A stretch of DNA of 64,000 nt. Source: Odiellus spinosus (lineage: Eukaryota > Arthropoda > Arachnida > Opiliones > Phalangiidae). Position 1 is the stretch's first letter; each line of letters begins with the position of its first letter. The translations under genes were made by a program, and so were the position numbers. The notes under the pieces are model-generated. The model was not told the origin of the DNA. It saw only the letters and a program-made list of their open reading frames with translations, and ran no database searches. Shown piece after piece: positions 25,238-36,915 of this stretch. The stretch spans positions 28,528,706 to 28,592,705 of the forward strand of contig OY987226.1 in assembly GCA_963920705.1 (NCBI GenBank). The letters run 5' to 3'.

Positions 25238-26396
25238 TTATTTTCAATTGAAGATTTATTTTCGATTGAAGAGTTATTTTCCATTGAAGAGTTATTTTCA
25301 ATCGAAGAGTTATTTTCAATAGAAGGGTTATTTTAAATTGAAGAGTTATTTTCGATTGAGAGTTATTTTCAATTGAAGAGTTATTTTCAATTGAAGAGTT
25401 ATTTTCAATTGAAGAGTTATTTTCAATCGAAGAGTTATTTTCAGTTGAAGAGTTATTTTCGATTGAAGAGTTATTTTCCATTGAAGAGTTATTTTCCATT
25501 GAAGAGTTATTTTCAATCGAAGAGTTATTTTCAATCGAAGGGTTATTTTCAATTGAAGAGTAATTTTCAATTGAAGAGTAATTTTCAATTGAAGAGTTAT
25601 TTTCAATTGAAGAGTTATTTTCAATTGAAGAGTTATTTTCAATTGAAGAGTTTCTTTCAATTGAAGAGTTATTTTCAATTGAAAGGTTATTTTAGATTGA
25701 AGAGTTATTTTCAATTGAAAGGTTATTTTAGATTGAAGAGTTATTTTCCATTGAAGAGTTATTTTCCATTGAAGAGTTATTTTCAATCGAAGAGTTAATT
25801 TCAATCGAAGAGTTATTTTCAATTGAAGAGTTATATTTCATTGAAGAGTTATTTTCCATTGAAGAGTTATTTTCAATTGAAGAGTTATTTTCAATTGAAG
25901 AGTTATTTTCAATTGAAGAGTTATTTTCAATTGAAGAGTTATTTTCAATTGAAGAGTTATTTTCAATTGAAGAGTTATTTTCAATTGAAGAGTTATTTTC
26001 AATTGAAGAGTTATTTTCAATTGAAGAGTTATTTTCAATTGAAGAGTTATTTTCAATTGAAGAGTTATTTTCAATTGAAGAGTTATTTTCAATTGAAGAG
26101 TTATTTTCAATTGAAGAGTTATTTTCAATTGAAGAGTTATTTTCAATTTAAGAGTTAATTTCAATTGAAGAGTTATTTTCAATTGAAGAGTTATTTTCAA
26201 TTGAAGAGTTATTGTCAATTGAAGAGTTATTTTCAATTGAAGAGTTATTTTCAATTGTAGAGTTATTTTCAATTGAAGAGTTATTTTCAATTGAAGAGTT
26301 ATTTTCAATTGAAGAGTTATTTTCGATTGAGAGTTATTTTCAATTGGAGAGCTATTTTCAATTGAGTTATTTTCAATTGAAGAGTTATTTGAAGAG
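25238..26396 (+). repeat. HOR start region, end of copy 2
   Basis: This matches 12,058-13,216 and 1-1,159 monomer by monomer. Here block B is completed (26,397 onward), which makes this segment the beginning of HOR copy 3 as well as the end of copy 2. Confidence 0.86.
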
Positions 26397-28648
26397 TTAT
26401 TTTCAATTGAAGAGTTATTTGAAGAGTTATTTTCAATTGAAGAGTTATTTTCAATTGAAGAGTTATTTTCGATTGAGAGTTATTTTCAATTGAAAGGTTA
26501 TTTTCCATTGAAGAGTTATTTTCAATTGAAGAGTTATTTTCAATTGAAGAGTTATTTTCAATTGAAGAGTTATTTTCAATTGAAGAGTTAATTTCAATTG
26601 AAGAGTTATTTTCAATTGAAGAGTTATTTTCAATTGAAGAGTTATTTTCAATTGAAGAGTTATTTTCAATTGAAGAGTTATTTTCAATTGAAGAGTTATT
26701 TTCAATTGTAGAGTTATTTTCAATTGAAGAGTTATTTTCAATTGAAGAGTTATTTTCGATTGAGAGTTATTTTCAATTGGAGAGCTATTTTCAATTGAGT
26801 TATTTTCAATTGAAGAGTTATTTGAAGAGTTATTTTCAATTGAAGAGTTATTTGAAGAGTTATTTTCAATTGAAGAGTTATTTTCAATTGAAGAGTTATT
26901 TTCGATTGAGAGTTATTTTCAATTGAAAGGTTATTTTCCATTGAAGAGTTATTTTCAATTAAAGAGTTATTTTTAATTGAAGAGTTATTTTCAATTGAAG
27001 AGTTATTTTCAATTGAAGGGTTATTTTCCATTAAAGAGTTATTTTCAATTGAAGAGTTATTTTCGATTGAGAGTTATTTTCAATTGAAGAGTTATTTTCA
27101 ATCGAAGAGTTATTTTCAGTTGAAGAGTTATTTTCAATTGAAGTGTTATTTTCAATTAAAGAGTTATTTTCAATTGAAGAGTTATTTTCAATTGAAGAGT
27201 TATTTTCAATTAAAGAGTTATTTTCAATTGAAGAGTTATTTTCAATTGAAGAGTTATTTTCAATTGAAAGGTGATTTTCCATTGAAGAGTTATTTTCAAT
27301 TGAAGAGTTATTTTCAATTGAAAGGTGATTTTCCATTGAAGAGTTATTTTCAATTGAAGAGTTATTTTCATTTGAAAGGTTATTTTCCAGTGAAGAGTTA
27401 TTTTCGATTGAAGAGTTATTTTCAATTGAAGAGTTATTTTACGTTGAAGAGCTATTTTCAGTTGAAGAGATTTTCAGTTGAAGAGTTATTTTCAATTGAA
27501 GAGTTATTTTCAATTGAAGAGTTATTTTCCATTGAAGAGTTATTTTCAATTGAAGAGTTATTTTCAATCGAAGAGTTATTTTCAGTTGAAGAGTTATTTT
27601 CAATTAAAGAGTTATTTTTAATTGAAGAGTTATTTTCAATTGAAGAGTTATTTTCAATTGAAAGGTGATTTTCCATTGAAGAGTTATTTTCAATTGAAGA
27701 GTTATTTTCAATTGAAGAGTTATTTTCGAATGAGAGTTATTTTCGATTGAAGAGTTATTTTCGATTGAAGAGTTATTTTCAATCGAAGAGTTATTTTCAG
27801 TTGAAGAGTTAATTTCAATCGAAGAGTTATTTTCAATTGAAGAGTTATTTTTCATTGAAGAGTTATTTTTCATTGAAGAGTTATTTTTCATTGAAGAGTT
27901 ATTTTCCATTGAAGAGTTATTTTCAATTGAAGAGTTATTTTCAATTGAAGAGTTATTTTCAATTGAAGAGTTATTTTCAATTGAAGAGTTATTTTCAATT
28001 GAAGAGTTATTTTCAATTGAAAGGTGATTTTCCATTGAAGAGTTATTTTCAATTGAAGAGTTATTTTCGATTGAGAGTTATTTTCAATTGGAGAGCTATT
28101 TTCAATTGAGTTATTTTCAATTGAAGAGTTATTTGAAGAGTTATTTTCAATTGAAGAGTTATTTGAAGAGTTATTTTCAATTGAAGAGTTATTTGAAGAG
28201 TTATTTTCAATTGAAGAGTTATTTTCGATTGAGAGTTATTTTCAATTGAAAGGTTATTTTCCATTGAAGAGTTATTTTCAATTAAAGAGTTATTTTCAAT
28301 TGAAGAGTTATTTTCAATTGAAGAGTTATTTTCGATTGAGAGTTATTTTCAATTGAAAGGTTATTTTCCATTGAAGAGTTATTTTCAATTAAAGAGTTAT
28401 TTTCAATTGAAGAGTTATTTTCAATTGAAGAGTTATTTTCAATTGAAGAGTTATTTTCAATTGAAAGGTGATTTTCCATTGAAGAGTTATTTTCAATTAA
28501 AGAGTAATTTTCAATTGAAGAGTTATTTTCAATTGAAGAGTTACTTTCACTTGAAGAGTTATTTTCAATTGCAAGGTTATTTTCCATTGAAGAGTTATTT
28601 TCAATTGAAAGGTTATTTTCCATTGAAGAGTTATTTTCAATTAAAGAG
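26397..28648 (+). repeat. Higher-order repeat, copy 3, left part
   Basis: This follows copy 2 without a break and is collinear with about 1,160-3,430 (offset 25,237, then 25,219 after the loss of one GTAGAG monomer near 27.08 kb). It carries the last block C of the window (27,434) and the last GCAAGG monomer (28,559-28,576). It has private changes absent from copies 1 and 2, for example TTAAAGAGTAATTTTC near 28,500, so it has diverged slightly more than copies 1 and 2 have from each other. Its right edge is a recombination joint located between 28,577 and 28,649. Confidence 0.82.
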
Positions 28649-31157
28649 TTATTTTCAATTGAAGAGTTATTTTCAATTGAAGAGTTATTTTCAATTGAAA
28701 GGTGATTTTCCATTGAAGAGTTATTTTCAATTGAAGAGTTATTTTCAATTGAAGAGTTATTTTCCATTAAAGAGTTATTTTCAATTGAAGAGTTATTTTC
28801 GATTGAGAGTTATTTTCAATTGAAGAGTTATTTTCAGTTGAAGAGTTATTTTCAATTGAAGATTTATTTTCGATTGAAGAGTTATTTTCCATTGAAGAGT
28901 TATTTTCAATCGAAGAGTTATTTTCAATCGAAGGGTTATTTTAAATTGAAGAGTTATTTTCAATTGAAGAGTTATTTTCGATTGAGAGTTATTTTCAATT
29001 GAAGAGTTATTTTCAATTGAAGAGTTATTTTCAATCGAAGAGTTATTTTCAGTTGAAGAGTTATTTTCGATTGAAGAGTTATTTTCCATTGAAGAGTTAT
29101 TTTCAATCGAAGAGTTATTTTCAATCGAAGGGTTATTTTCAATTGAAGAGTAATTTTCAATTGAAGAGTAATTTTCAATTGAAGAGTTATTTTCAATTGA
29201 AGAGTTATTTTCAATTGAAGAGTTTCTTTCAATTGAAGAGTTATTTTCAATTGAAAGGTTATTTTAGATTGAAGAGTTATTTTCAATTGAAAGGTTATTT
29301 TAGATTGAAGAGTTATTTTCCATTGAAGAGTTATTTTCCATTGAAGAGTTATTTTCAATCGAAGAGTTAATTTCAATCGAAGAGTTATTTTCAATTGAAG
29401 AGTTATATTTCATTGAAGAGTTATTTTCCATTGAAGAGTTATTTTCAATTGAAGAGTTATTTTCAATTGAAGAGTTATTTTCACTTGAAGAGTTATTTTC
29501 AATTGAAAGGTTATTTTCCATTGAAGAGTTATTTTCAATTGAAAGGTTATTTTCCATTGAAGAGTTATTTTCAATTAAAGAGTTATTTTTAATTGAAGAG
29601 TTATTTTCAATTGAAGAGTTATTTTCAATTGAAAGGTGATTTTCCATTGAAGAGTTATTTTCAATTGAAGAGTTATTTTCAATTGAAGAGTTATTTTCCA
29701 TTAAAGAGTTATTTTCAATTGAAGAGTTATTTTCCATTAAAGAGTTATTTTCAATTGAAGAGTTATTTTCCATTAAAGAGTTATTTTCAATTGAAGAGTT
29801 ATTTTCGAATGAGAGTTATTTTCGAATGAGAGTTATTTTCGATTGAAGAGTTATTTTCGATTGAAGAGTTATTTTCAATCGAAGAGTTATTTTCAATCGA
29901 AGAGTTAATTTCAATCGAAGAGTTATTTTCAATTGAAGAGTTATTTTTCATTGAAGAGTTATTTTTCATTGTAGAGTTATTTTTCATTGAAGAGTTATTT
30001 ATTTTCAATTGAAGAGTTATTTTCAATTGAAGAGTTATTTTCAATTGTAGAGTTATTTGAAGAGTTATTTTCAATTGAAGAGTTATTTTCAATTGAAGAG
30101 TTATTTTCGATTGAGAGTTATTTTCAATTGAAAGGTTATTTTCCATTGAAGAGTTATTTTCAATTAAAGAGTTATTTTTAATTGAAGAGTTATTTTCAAT
30201 TGAAGAGTTATTTTCGATTGAGAGTTATTTTCAATTGAAAGGTTATTTTCCATTGAAGAGTTATTTTCAATTAAAGAGTTATTTTCAATTGAAGAGTTAT
30301 TTTCAATTGAAGAGTTATTTTCAATTGAAGAGTTATTTTCAATTGAAAGGTGATTTTCCATGAAGAGTTATTTTCAATTAAAGAGTTATTTTCAATTGAA
30401 AGGTGATTTTCCATTGAAGAGTTATTTTCAATTGAAGAGTTATTTTCAATTGAAGAGTTATTTTCCATTAAAGAGTTATTTTCAATTGAAGAGTTATTTT
30501 CGATTGAGAGTTATTTTCAATTGAAGAGTTATTTTCAGTTGAAGAGTTATTTTCAATTGAAGATTTATTTTCGATTGAAGAGTTATTTTCCATTGAAGAG
30601 TTATTTTCAATCGAAGAGTTATTTTCAATAGAAGGGTTATTTTAAATTGAAGAGTTATTTTCGATTGAGAGTTATTTTCAATTGAAGAGTTATTTTCAAT
30701 TGAAGAGTTATTTTCAATTGAAGAGTTATTTTCAATCGAAGAGTTATTTTCAGTTGAAGAGTTATTTTCGATTGAAGAGTTATTTTCCATTGAAGAGTTA
30801 TTTTCCATTGAAGAGTTATTTTCAATCGAAGAGTTATTTTAAATCGAAGGGTTATTTTCAATTGAAGAGTAATTTTCAATTGAAGAGTAATTTTCAATTG
30901 AAGAGTTATTTTCAATTGAAGAGTTATTTTCAATTGAAGAGTTTCTTTCAATTGAAGAGTTATTTTCAATTGAAAGGTTATTTTAGATTGAAGAGTTATT
31001 TTCAATTGAAAGGTTATTTTAGATTGAAGAGTTATTTTCCATTGAAGAGTTATTTTCCATTGAAGAGTTATTTTCAATCGAAGAGTTAATTTCAATCGAA
31101 GAGTTATTTTCAATTGAAGAGTTATATTTCATTGAAGAGTTATTTTCCATTGAAGAG
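28649..31157 (+). repeat. Higher-order repeat, copy 3, right part
   Basis: From here the order matches about 10.5-12.7 kb of copy 1 (offset 18,133, later 18,489), not the 3.4-10.5 kb stretch that should follow. About 7.09 kb (25,219 minus 18,133) is therefore missing. It contains two block A copies (28,846-29,438 and 30,547-31,157). Relative to copy 1 it has one extra 36-bp pair near 29.75 kb and a rearranged stretch at 29.9-30.2 kb with a 22-bp unit and a 12-bp unit. Confidence 0.8.
29995..30016 (+). repeat. 22-bp unit with TTATTTATTTTC
   Basis: The monomer has a 4-bp duplication of its start (TTATTTATTTTC followed by the normal AATTGAAGAG). It follows three TTTTTCATTG units, the middle one with GTAGAG. 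The only other such unit is at 31,824-31,845. A 12-bp unit without the palindrome follows at 30,053-30,064. Confidence 0.85.
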
Positions 31158-31823
31158 TTATTTTCAATTGAAGAGTTATTTTCAATTGAAGAGTTATTTT
31201 CAATTGAAGAGTTATTTTCAATTGAAGAGTTATTTTCAATTGAAGAGTTATTTTCAATTGAAGAGTTATTTTCAATTGAAGAGTTATTTTCAATTGAAGA
31301 GTTATTTTCAATTGAAGAGTTATTTTCAATTGAAGAGTTATTTTCAATTGAAGAGTTATTTTCAATTGAAGAGTTATTTTCAATTGAAGAGTTATTTTCA
31401 ATTGAAGAGTTATTTTCAATTGAAGAGTTATTTTCAATTGAAGAGTTATTTTCAATTGAAGAGTTATTTTCAATTGAAGAGTTATTTTCAATTGAAGAGT
31501 TATTTTCAATTGAAGAGTTATTTTCAATTGAAGAGTTATTTTCAATTGAAGAGTTATTTTCAATTGAAGAGTTATTTTCAATTGAAGAGTTATTTTCAAT
31601 TGAAGAGTTATTTTCAATTGAAGAGTTATTTTCAATTGAAGAGTTATTTTCAATTGAAGAGTTATTTTCAATTGAAGAGTTATTTTCAATTGAAGAGTTA
31701 TTTTCAATTGAAGAGTTATTTTCAATTGAAGAGTTATTTTCAATTGAAGAGTTATTTTCAATTGAAGAGTTATTTTCAATTGAAGAGTTATTTTCAATTG
31801 AAGAGTTATTTTCAATTGAAGAG
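31158..31823 (+). repeat. Longest pure run: 37 identical monomers (666 bp)
   Basis: Between block A (ending 31,157) and a 22-bp unit (31,824) there are 37 copies of the consensus monomer with no substitution. Runs in the same position after other A copies are 7, 15 or 17 units, so this one has expanded or escaped mutation. The long open frames here on both strands (336 codons plus, 302 codons minus) are a simple effect of the 18-bp period. Confidence 0.92.
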
Positions 31824-32612
31824 TTATTTATTTTCAATTGAAGAGTTATTTTCAATTGAAGAGTTATTTTCAATTGTAGAGTTATTTTCAATTGAAGAGT
31901 TATTTTCAATTGAAGAGTTATTTTCAATTGAAGAGTTATTTTCGATTGAGAGTTATTTTCAATTGGAGAGCTATTTTCAATTGAGTTATTTTCAATTGAA
32001 GAGTTATTTGAAGAGTTATTTTCAATTGAAGAGTTATTTGAAGAGTTATTTTCAATTGAAGAGTTATTTGAAGAGTTATTTTCAATTGAAGAGTTATTTT
32101 CGATTGAGAGTTATTTTCAATTGAAAGGTTATTTTCCATTGAAGAGTTATTTTCAATTAAAGAGTTATTTTTAATTGAAGAGTTATTTTCAATTGAAGAG
32201 TTATTTTCGATTGAGAGTTATTTTCAATTGAAAGGTTATTTTCCATTGAAGAGTTATTTTCAATTAAAGAGTTACTTTCACTTGAAGAGTTATTTTCAAT
32301 TGAAAGGTTATTTTCCATTGAAGAGTTATTTTCAATTGAAAGGTTATTTTCCATTGAAGAGTTATTTTCAATTAAAGAGTTATTTTTAATTGAAGAGTTA
32401 TTTTCAATTGAAGAGTTATTTTCAATAGAAAGGTGATTTTCCATTGAAGAGTTATTTTCAATAGAAAGGTGATTTTCCATTGAAGAGTTATTTTCAATTG
32501 AAGAGTTATTTTCAATTGAAGAGTTATTTTCCATTAAAGAGTTATTTTCAATTGAAGAGTTAATTTCGATTGAGAGTTATTTTCAATTGAAGAGTTATTT
32601 TCAGTTGAAGAG
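31824..32612 (+). repeat. Segment with B cluster of three 12-bp units
   Basis: It opens with the second 22-bp unit (31,824-31,845), then a GTAGAG unit, a B cluster with three 12-bp units (31,936-32,139), a TTACTTTCACTTG unit and GAAAGG/CCATTG pairs. Two CAATAGAAAGG / TGATTTTCC pairs in tandem occur near 32.42-32.47 kb. The combination is not found elsewhere in the window. No gene is seen. Confidence 0.75.
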
Positions 32613-33205
32613 TTATTTTCAATTGAAGATTTATTTTCGATTGAAGAGTTATTTTCCATTGAAGAGTTATTTTCAATCGAAGAGTTATTTTCAATAGAAG
32701 GGTTATTTTAAATTGAAGAGTTATTTTCGATTGAGAGTTATTTTCAATTGAAGAGTTATTTTCAATTGAAGAGTTATTTTCAATCGAAGAGTTATTTTCA
32801 GTTGAAGAGTTATTTTCGATTGAAGAGTTATTTTCCATTGAAGAGTTATTTTCCATTGAAGAGTTATTTTCAATCGAAGAGTTATTTTCAATCGAAGGGT
32901 TATTTTCAATTGAAGAGTAATTTTCAATTGAAGAGTAATTTTCAATTGAAGAGTTATTTTCAATTGAAGAGTTATTTTCAATTGAAGAATTTCTTTCAAT
33001 TGAAGAGTTATTTTCAATTGAAAGGTTATTTTAGATTGAAGAGTTATTTTCAATTGAAAGGTTATTTTAGATTGAAGAGTTATTTTCCATTGAAGAGTTA
33101 TTTTCCATTGAAGAGTTATTTTCAATCGAAGAGTTAATTTCAATCGAAGAGTTATTTTCAATTGAAGAGTTATATTTCATTGAAGAGTTATTTTCCATTG
33201 AAGAG
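32613..33205 (+). repeat. Block A copy at 32.6 kb
   Basis: The block runs from a GAAGAT unit to the TTATATTTCATTG unit at 33,170-33,187. A private change is GAAGAATTTCTTTC near 32,985 where other copies have GAAGAGTTTCTTTC. It is followed by a CAGTTG unit, a feature shared only with the A copy at 43,008. Confidence 0.84.
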
Positions 33206-33223
33206 TTATTTTCAGTTGAAGAG

Positions 33224-33655
33224 TTATTTTCAATTGAAGAGTTATTTTCAATTGAAGAGTTATTTTCAATTGAAGAGTTATTTTCAATTGAAGAGTTATT
33301 TTCAATTGAAGAGTTATTTTCAATTGAAGAGTTATTTTCAATTGAAGAGTTATTTTCAATTGAAGAGTTATTTTCAATTGAAGAGTTATTTTCAATTGAA
33401 GAGTTATTTTCAATTGAAGAGTTATTTTCAATTGAAGAGTTATTTTCAATTGAAGAGTTATTTTCAATTGAAGAGTTATTTTCAATTGAAGAGTTATTTT
33501 CAATTGTAGAGTTATTTTCAATTGTAGAGTTATTTTCAATTGAAGAGTTATTTTCAATTGAAGAGTTATTTTCAATTGAAGAGTTATTTTCAATTGAAGA
33601 GTTATTTTCAATTGAAGAGTTATTTTCAATTGAAGAGTTATTTTCAATTGAAGAG
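33224..33655 (+). repeat. Consensus run split by two GTAGAG units
   Basis: Fifteen consensus monomers (33,224-33,493) are followed by two adjacent GTAGAG monomers (33,494-33,529) and seven more consensus monomers. The same design, with 17 and 16 units, lies at 43,619-44,248, which links these two A regions as close relatives. Confidence 0.86.
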
Positions 33656-33709
33656 TTATTTTCCATTAAAGAGTTATTTTCAATTGAAGAGTTATTTTCC
33701 ATTAAAGAG

Positions 33710-35390
33710 TTATTTTCAATTGAAGAGTTATTTTCGAATGAGAGTTATTTTCGATTGAAGAGTTATTTTCGATTGAAGAGTTATTTTCAATCGAAGAGTT
33801 ATTTTCAGTTGAAGAGTTATTTTCAGTTGAAGAGTTAATTTCAATCGAAGAGTTATTTTCAATTGAAGAGTTATTTTTCATTGAAGAGTTATTTTTCATT
33901 GAAGAGTTATTTTTCATTGAAGAGTTATTTTCCATTGAAGAGTTATTTTCAATTGAAGAGTTATTTTCAATTGAAGAGTTATTTTCAATTGAAGAGTTAT
34001 TTTCAATTGAAGGGTTATTTTCTATTAAAGAGTTATTTTCAATTGAAGAGTTATTTTCGATTGAGAGTTATTTTCAATTGAAGAGTTATTTTCAATTGAA
34101 GAGTTATTTTCAATCGAAGAGTTATTTTCAGTTGAAGAGTTATTTTCAATCGAAGAGTTATTTTCAATTGAAGAGTTATTTTCAATTGAAGAGTTATTTT
34201 CAATTGAAGAGTTATTTTCAATTGTAGAGTTATTTTCAATTGAAGAGTTATTTTCAATTGAAGAGTTATTTTCAATTGAAGAGTTATTTTCAATTGAAGA
34301 GTTATTTTCAATTGAAGAGTTATTTTCAATTGAAGAGTTATTTTCAATTGAAGAGTTATTTTCAATTGAAGAGTTATTTTCAATTGAAGAGTTATTTTCA
34401 ATTGAAGAGTTATTTTCAATTGAAGAGTTATTTTCAATTGAAGAGTTATTTTCAATTGAAGAGTTATTTTCAATTGAAGAGTTATTTTCAATTGAAGAGT
34501 TATTTTCAATTGAAGAGTTATTTTCAATTGAAGAGTTATTTTCAATTGAAAGGTGATTTTCCATTGAAGAGTTATTTTCAATTGAAGAGTTATTTTCAAT
34601 TGAAAGGGATTTTCCATTGAAGAGTTATTTTCTATTGAAGAGTTAATTTCAATTGAAGAGTTACTTTCACTTGAAGAGTTATTTTCAATTGAAAGGTTAT
34701 TTTCCATTGAAGAGTTATTTTCAATTGAAAGGTTATTTTCCATTGAAGAGTTATTTTCAATTGAAGGGTGATTTTCCATTGAAGAGTTATTTTCAATTGA
34801 AGAGTTATTTTCAATTGAAGAGTTATTTTCCATTAAAGAGTTATTTTCAATTGAAGAGTTATTTTCGATTGAGAGTTATTTTCAATTGAAGAGTTATTTT
34901 CAATTGAAGAGTTATTTTCAGTTGAAGAGTTATTTTCAATTGAAGAGTTATATTCGATTGAAGAGTTATTTTCCATTGAAGAGTTATTTTCCATTGAAGA
35001 GTTATTTTCCATTGAAGAGTTATTTTCAATCGAAGAGTTATTTTCAATCGAAGGGTTATTTTCAATTGAAGAGTTATTTTCAATTGAAGAGTTATTTTCA
35101 ATTGAAGAGTTATTTTCAATTGAAGGGTTATTTTCCATTAAAGAGTTATTTTCAATTGAAGAGTTATTTTCGATTGAGAGTTATTTTCAATTGAAGAGTT
35201 ATTTTCAATTGAAGAGTTATTTTCAATTGTAGAGTTATTTGAAGAGTTATTTTCAATTGAAGAGTTATTTTCAATTGAAGAGTTATTTTCAATTGAAGAG
35301 TTATTTTCAATTGAAGAGTTATTTTCAATTGAAGAGTTATTTTCCATTAAAGAGTTATTTTCAATTGAAGAGTTATTTTCCATTAAAGAG
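33710..35390 (+). repeat. ~1.7-kb tandem repeat, first copy
   Basis: In order it contains a CGAATGAG unit, block D, a TTTTCTATTAAAGAG unit, a GTAGAG unit and a 17-monomer pure run (34,230-34,535). These are followed by a 17-bp unit GATTTTCCATTGAAGAG (34,608-34,624), block E, a TTATATTCGATTG unit and a triple CCATTG. The period to the next copy is 1,681 bp, rising to 1,699 bp after the run. Confidence 0.84.
34625..34678 (+). repeat. Marker block E (type copy)
   Basis: Three monomers carry TTTTCTATTG, TTAATTTCAATTG and TTACTTTCACTTG in that order. The trio recurs at 36,324, 37,563, 38,982, 44,357, 47,580, 50,116, 52,739, 55,179, 57,999, 59,890 and 62,285. No TTTTCTATTG monomer was seen in the first 33 kb, so E marks the right-hand HOR family. 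Spacings are 1,699, 1,239, 1,419, 5,375, 3,223, 2,536, 2,623, 2,440, 2,820, 1,891 and 2,395 bp. Confidence 0.88.
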
Positions 35391-36915
35391 TTATTTTCAA
35401 TTGAAGAGTTATTTTCGAATGAGAGTTATTTTCGATTGAAGAGTTATTTTCGATTGAAGAGTTATTTTCAATCGAAGAGTTATTTTCAGTTGAAGAGTTA
35501 TTTTCAGTTGAAGAGTTAATTTCAATCGAAGAGTTATTTTCAATTGAAGAGTTATTTTTCATTGAAGAGTTATTTTTCATTGAAGAGTTATTTTTCATTG
35601 AAGAGTTATTTTCCATTGAAGAGTTATTTTCAATTGAAGAGTTATTTTCAATTGAAGAGTTATTTTCAATTGAAGAGTTATTTTCAATTGAAGGGTTATT
35701 TTCTATTAAAGAGTTATTTTCAATTGAAGAGTTATTTTCGATTGAGAGTTATTTTCAATTGAAGAGTTATTTTCAATTGAAGAGTTATTTTCAATCGAAG
35801 AGTTATTTTCAGTTGAAGAGTTATTTTCAATCGAAGAGTTATTTTCAATTGAAGAGTTATTTTCAATTGAAGAGTTATTTTCAATTGAAGAGTTATTTTC
35901 AATTGTAGAGTTATTTTCAATTGAAGAGTTATTTTCAATTGAAGAGTTATTTTCAATTGAAGAGTTATTTTCAATTGAAGAGTTATTTTCAATTGAAGAG
36001 TTATTTTCAATTGAAGAGTTATTTTCAATTGAAGAGTTATTTTCAATTGAAGAGTTATTTTCAATTGAAGAGTTATTTTCAATTGAAGAGTTATTTTCAA
36101 TTGAAGAGTTATTTTCAATTGAAGAGTTATTTTCAATTGAAGAGTTATTTTCAATTGAAGAGTTATTTTCAATTGAAGAGTTATTTTCAATTGAAGAGTT
36201 ATTTTCAATTGAAGAGTTATTTTCAATTGAAGAGTTATTTTCAATTGAAAGGTGATTTTCCATTGAAGAGTTATTTTCAATTGAAGAGTTATTTTCAATT
36301 GAAAGGGATTTTCCATTGAAGAGTTATTTTCTATTGAAGAGTTAATTTCAATTGAAGAGTTACTTTCACTTGAAGAGTTATTTTCAATTGAAAGGTTATT
36401 TTCCATTGAAGAGTTATTTTCAATTGAAAGGTTATTTTCCATTGAAGAGTTATTTTCAATTGAAGGGTGATTTTCCATTGAAGAGTTATTTTCAATTGAA
36501 GAGTTATTTTCAATTGAAGAGTTATTTTCCATTAAAGAGTTATTTTCAATTGAAGAGTTATTTTCGATTGAGAGTTATTTTCAATTGAAGAGTTATTTTC
36601 AATTGAAGAGTTATTTTCAGTTGAAGAGTTATTTTCAATTGAAGAGTTATATTCGATTGAAGAGTTATTTTCCATTGAAGAGTTATTTTCCATTGAAGAG
36701 TTATTTTCCATTGAAGAGTTATTTTCAATCGAAGAGTTATTTTCAATCGAAGGGTTATTTTCAATTGAAGAGTTATTTTCAATTGAAGAGTTATTTTCAA
36801 TTGAAGAGTTATTTTCAATTGAAGGGTTATTTTCCATTAAAGAGTTATTTTCAATTGAAGAGTTATTTTCGATTGAGAGTTATTTTCAATTGAAGAGTTA
36901 TTTTCAATTGAAGAG
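35391..36915 (+). repeat. ~1.7-kb tandem repeat, second copy
   Basis: This is collinear with 33,710 to about 35,216. Its pure run (35,911-36,234) has 18 monomers where the first copy has 17. It diverges after about 36,915, where a CAATCG unit replaces the GTAGAG unit of copy 1. Confidence 0.83.

Larger units (their letters stand above)
13217..26396 (+). repeat. Higher-order repeat, copy 2 (13,180 bp)
   Basis: The segment is collinear with 55-13,216. The offset is 13,162 up to about 19.1 kb and 13,180 after it, because the run inside the second 722-bp subrepeat has one more 18-bp unit. Every variant monomer I compared is shared, including rare ones such as TTTTTGATTG (9.34 / 22.52 kb) and the 17-bp unit with TTCCATGAAG (11.86 / 25.04 kb). 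Apart from that one unit I saw no difference. Such identity means a very recent duplication, strong homogenisation, or an assembly duplication. I cannot tell which from the sequence. Confidence 0.9.

Noticed and set aside
31019-32124. Open frames of 302 (minus) and 336 (plus) codons over the pure run
   Set aside because: They overlap each other on opposite strands and consist of identical hexapeptides. Starts are TTG, and the plus frame ends as soon as two frame-shifting units have been passed. No signal peptide, domain or non-repetitive part is present.
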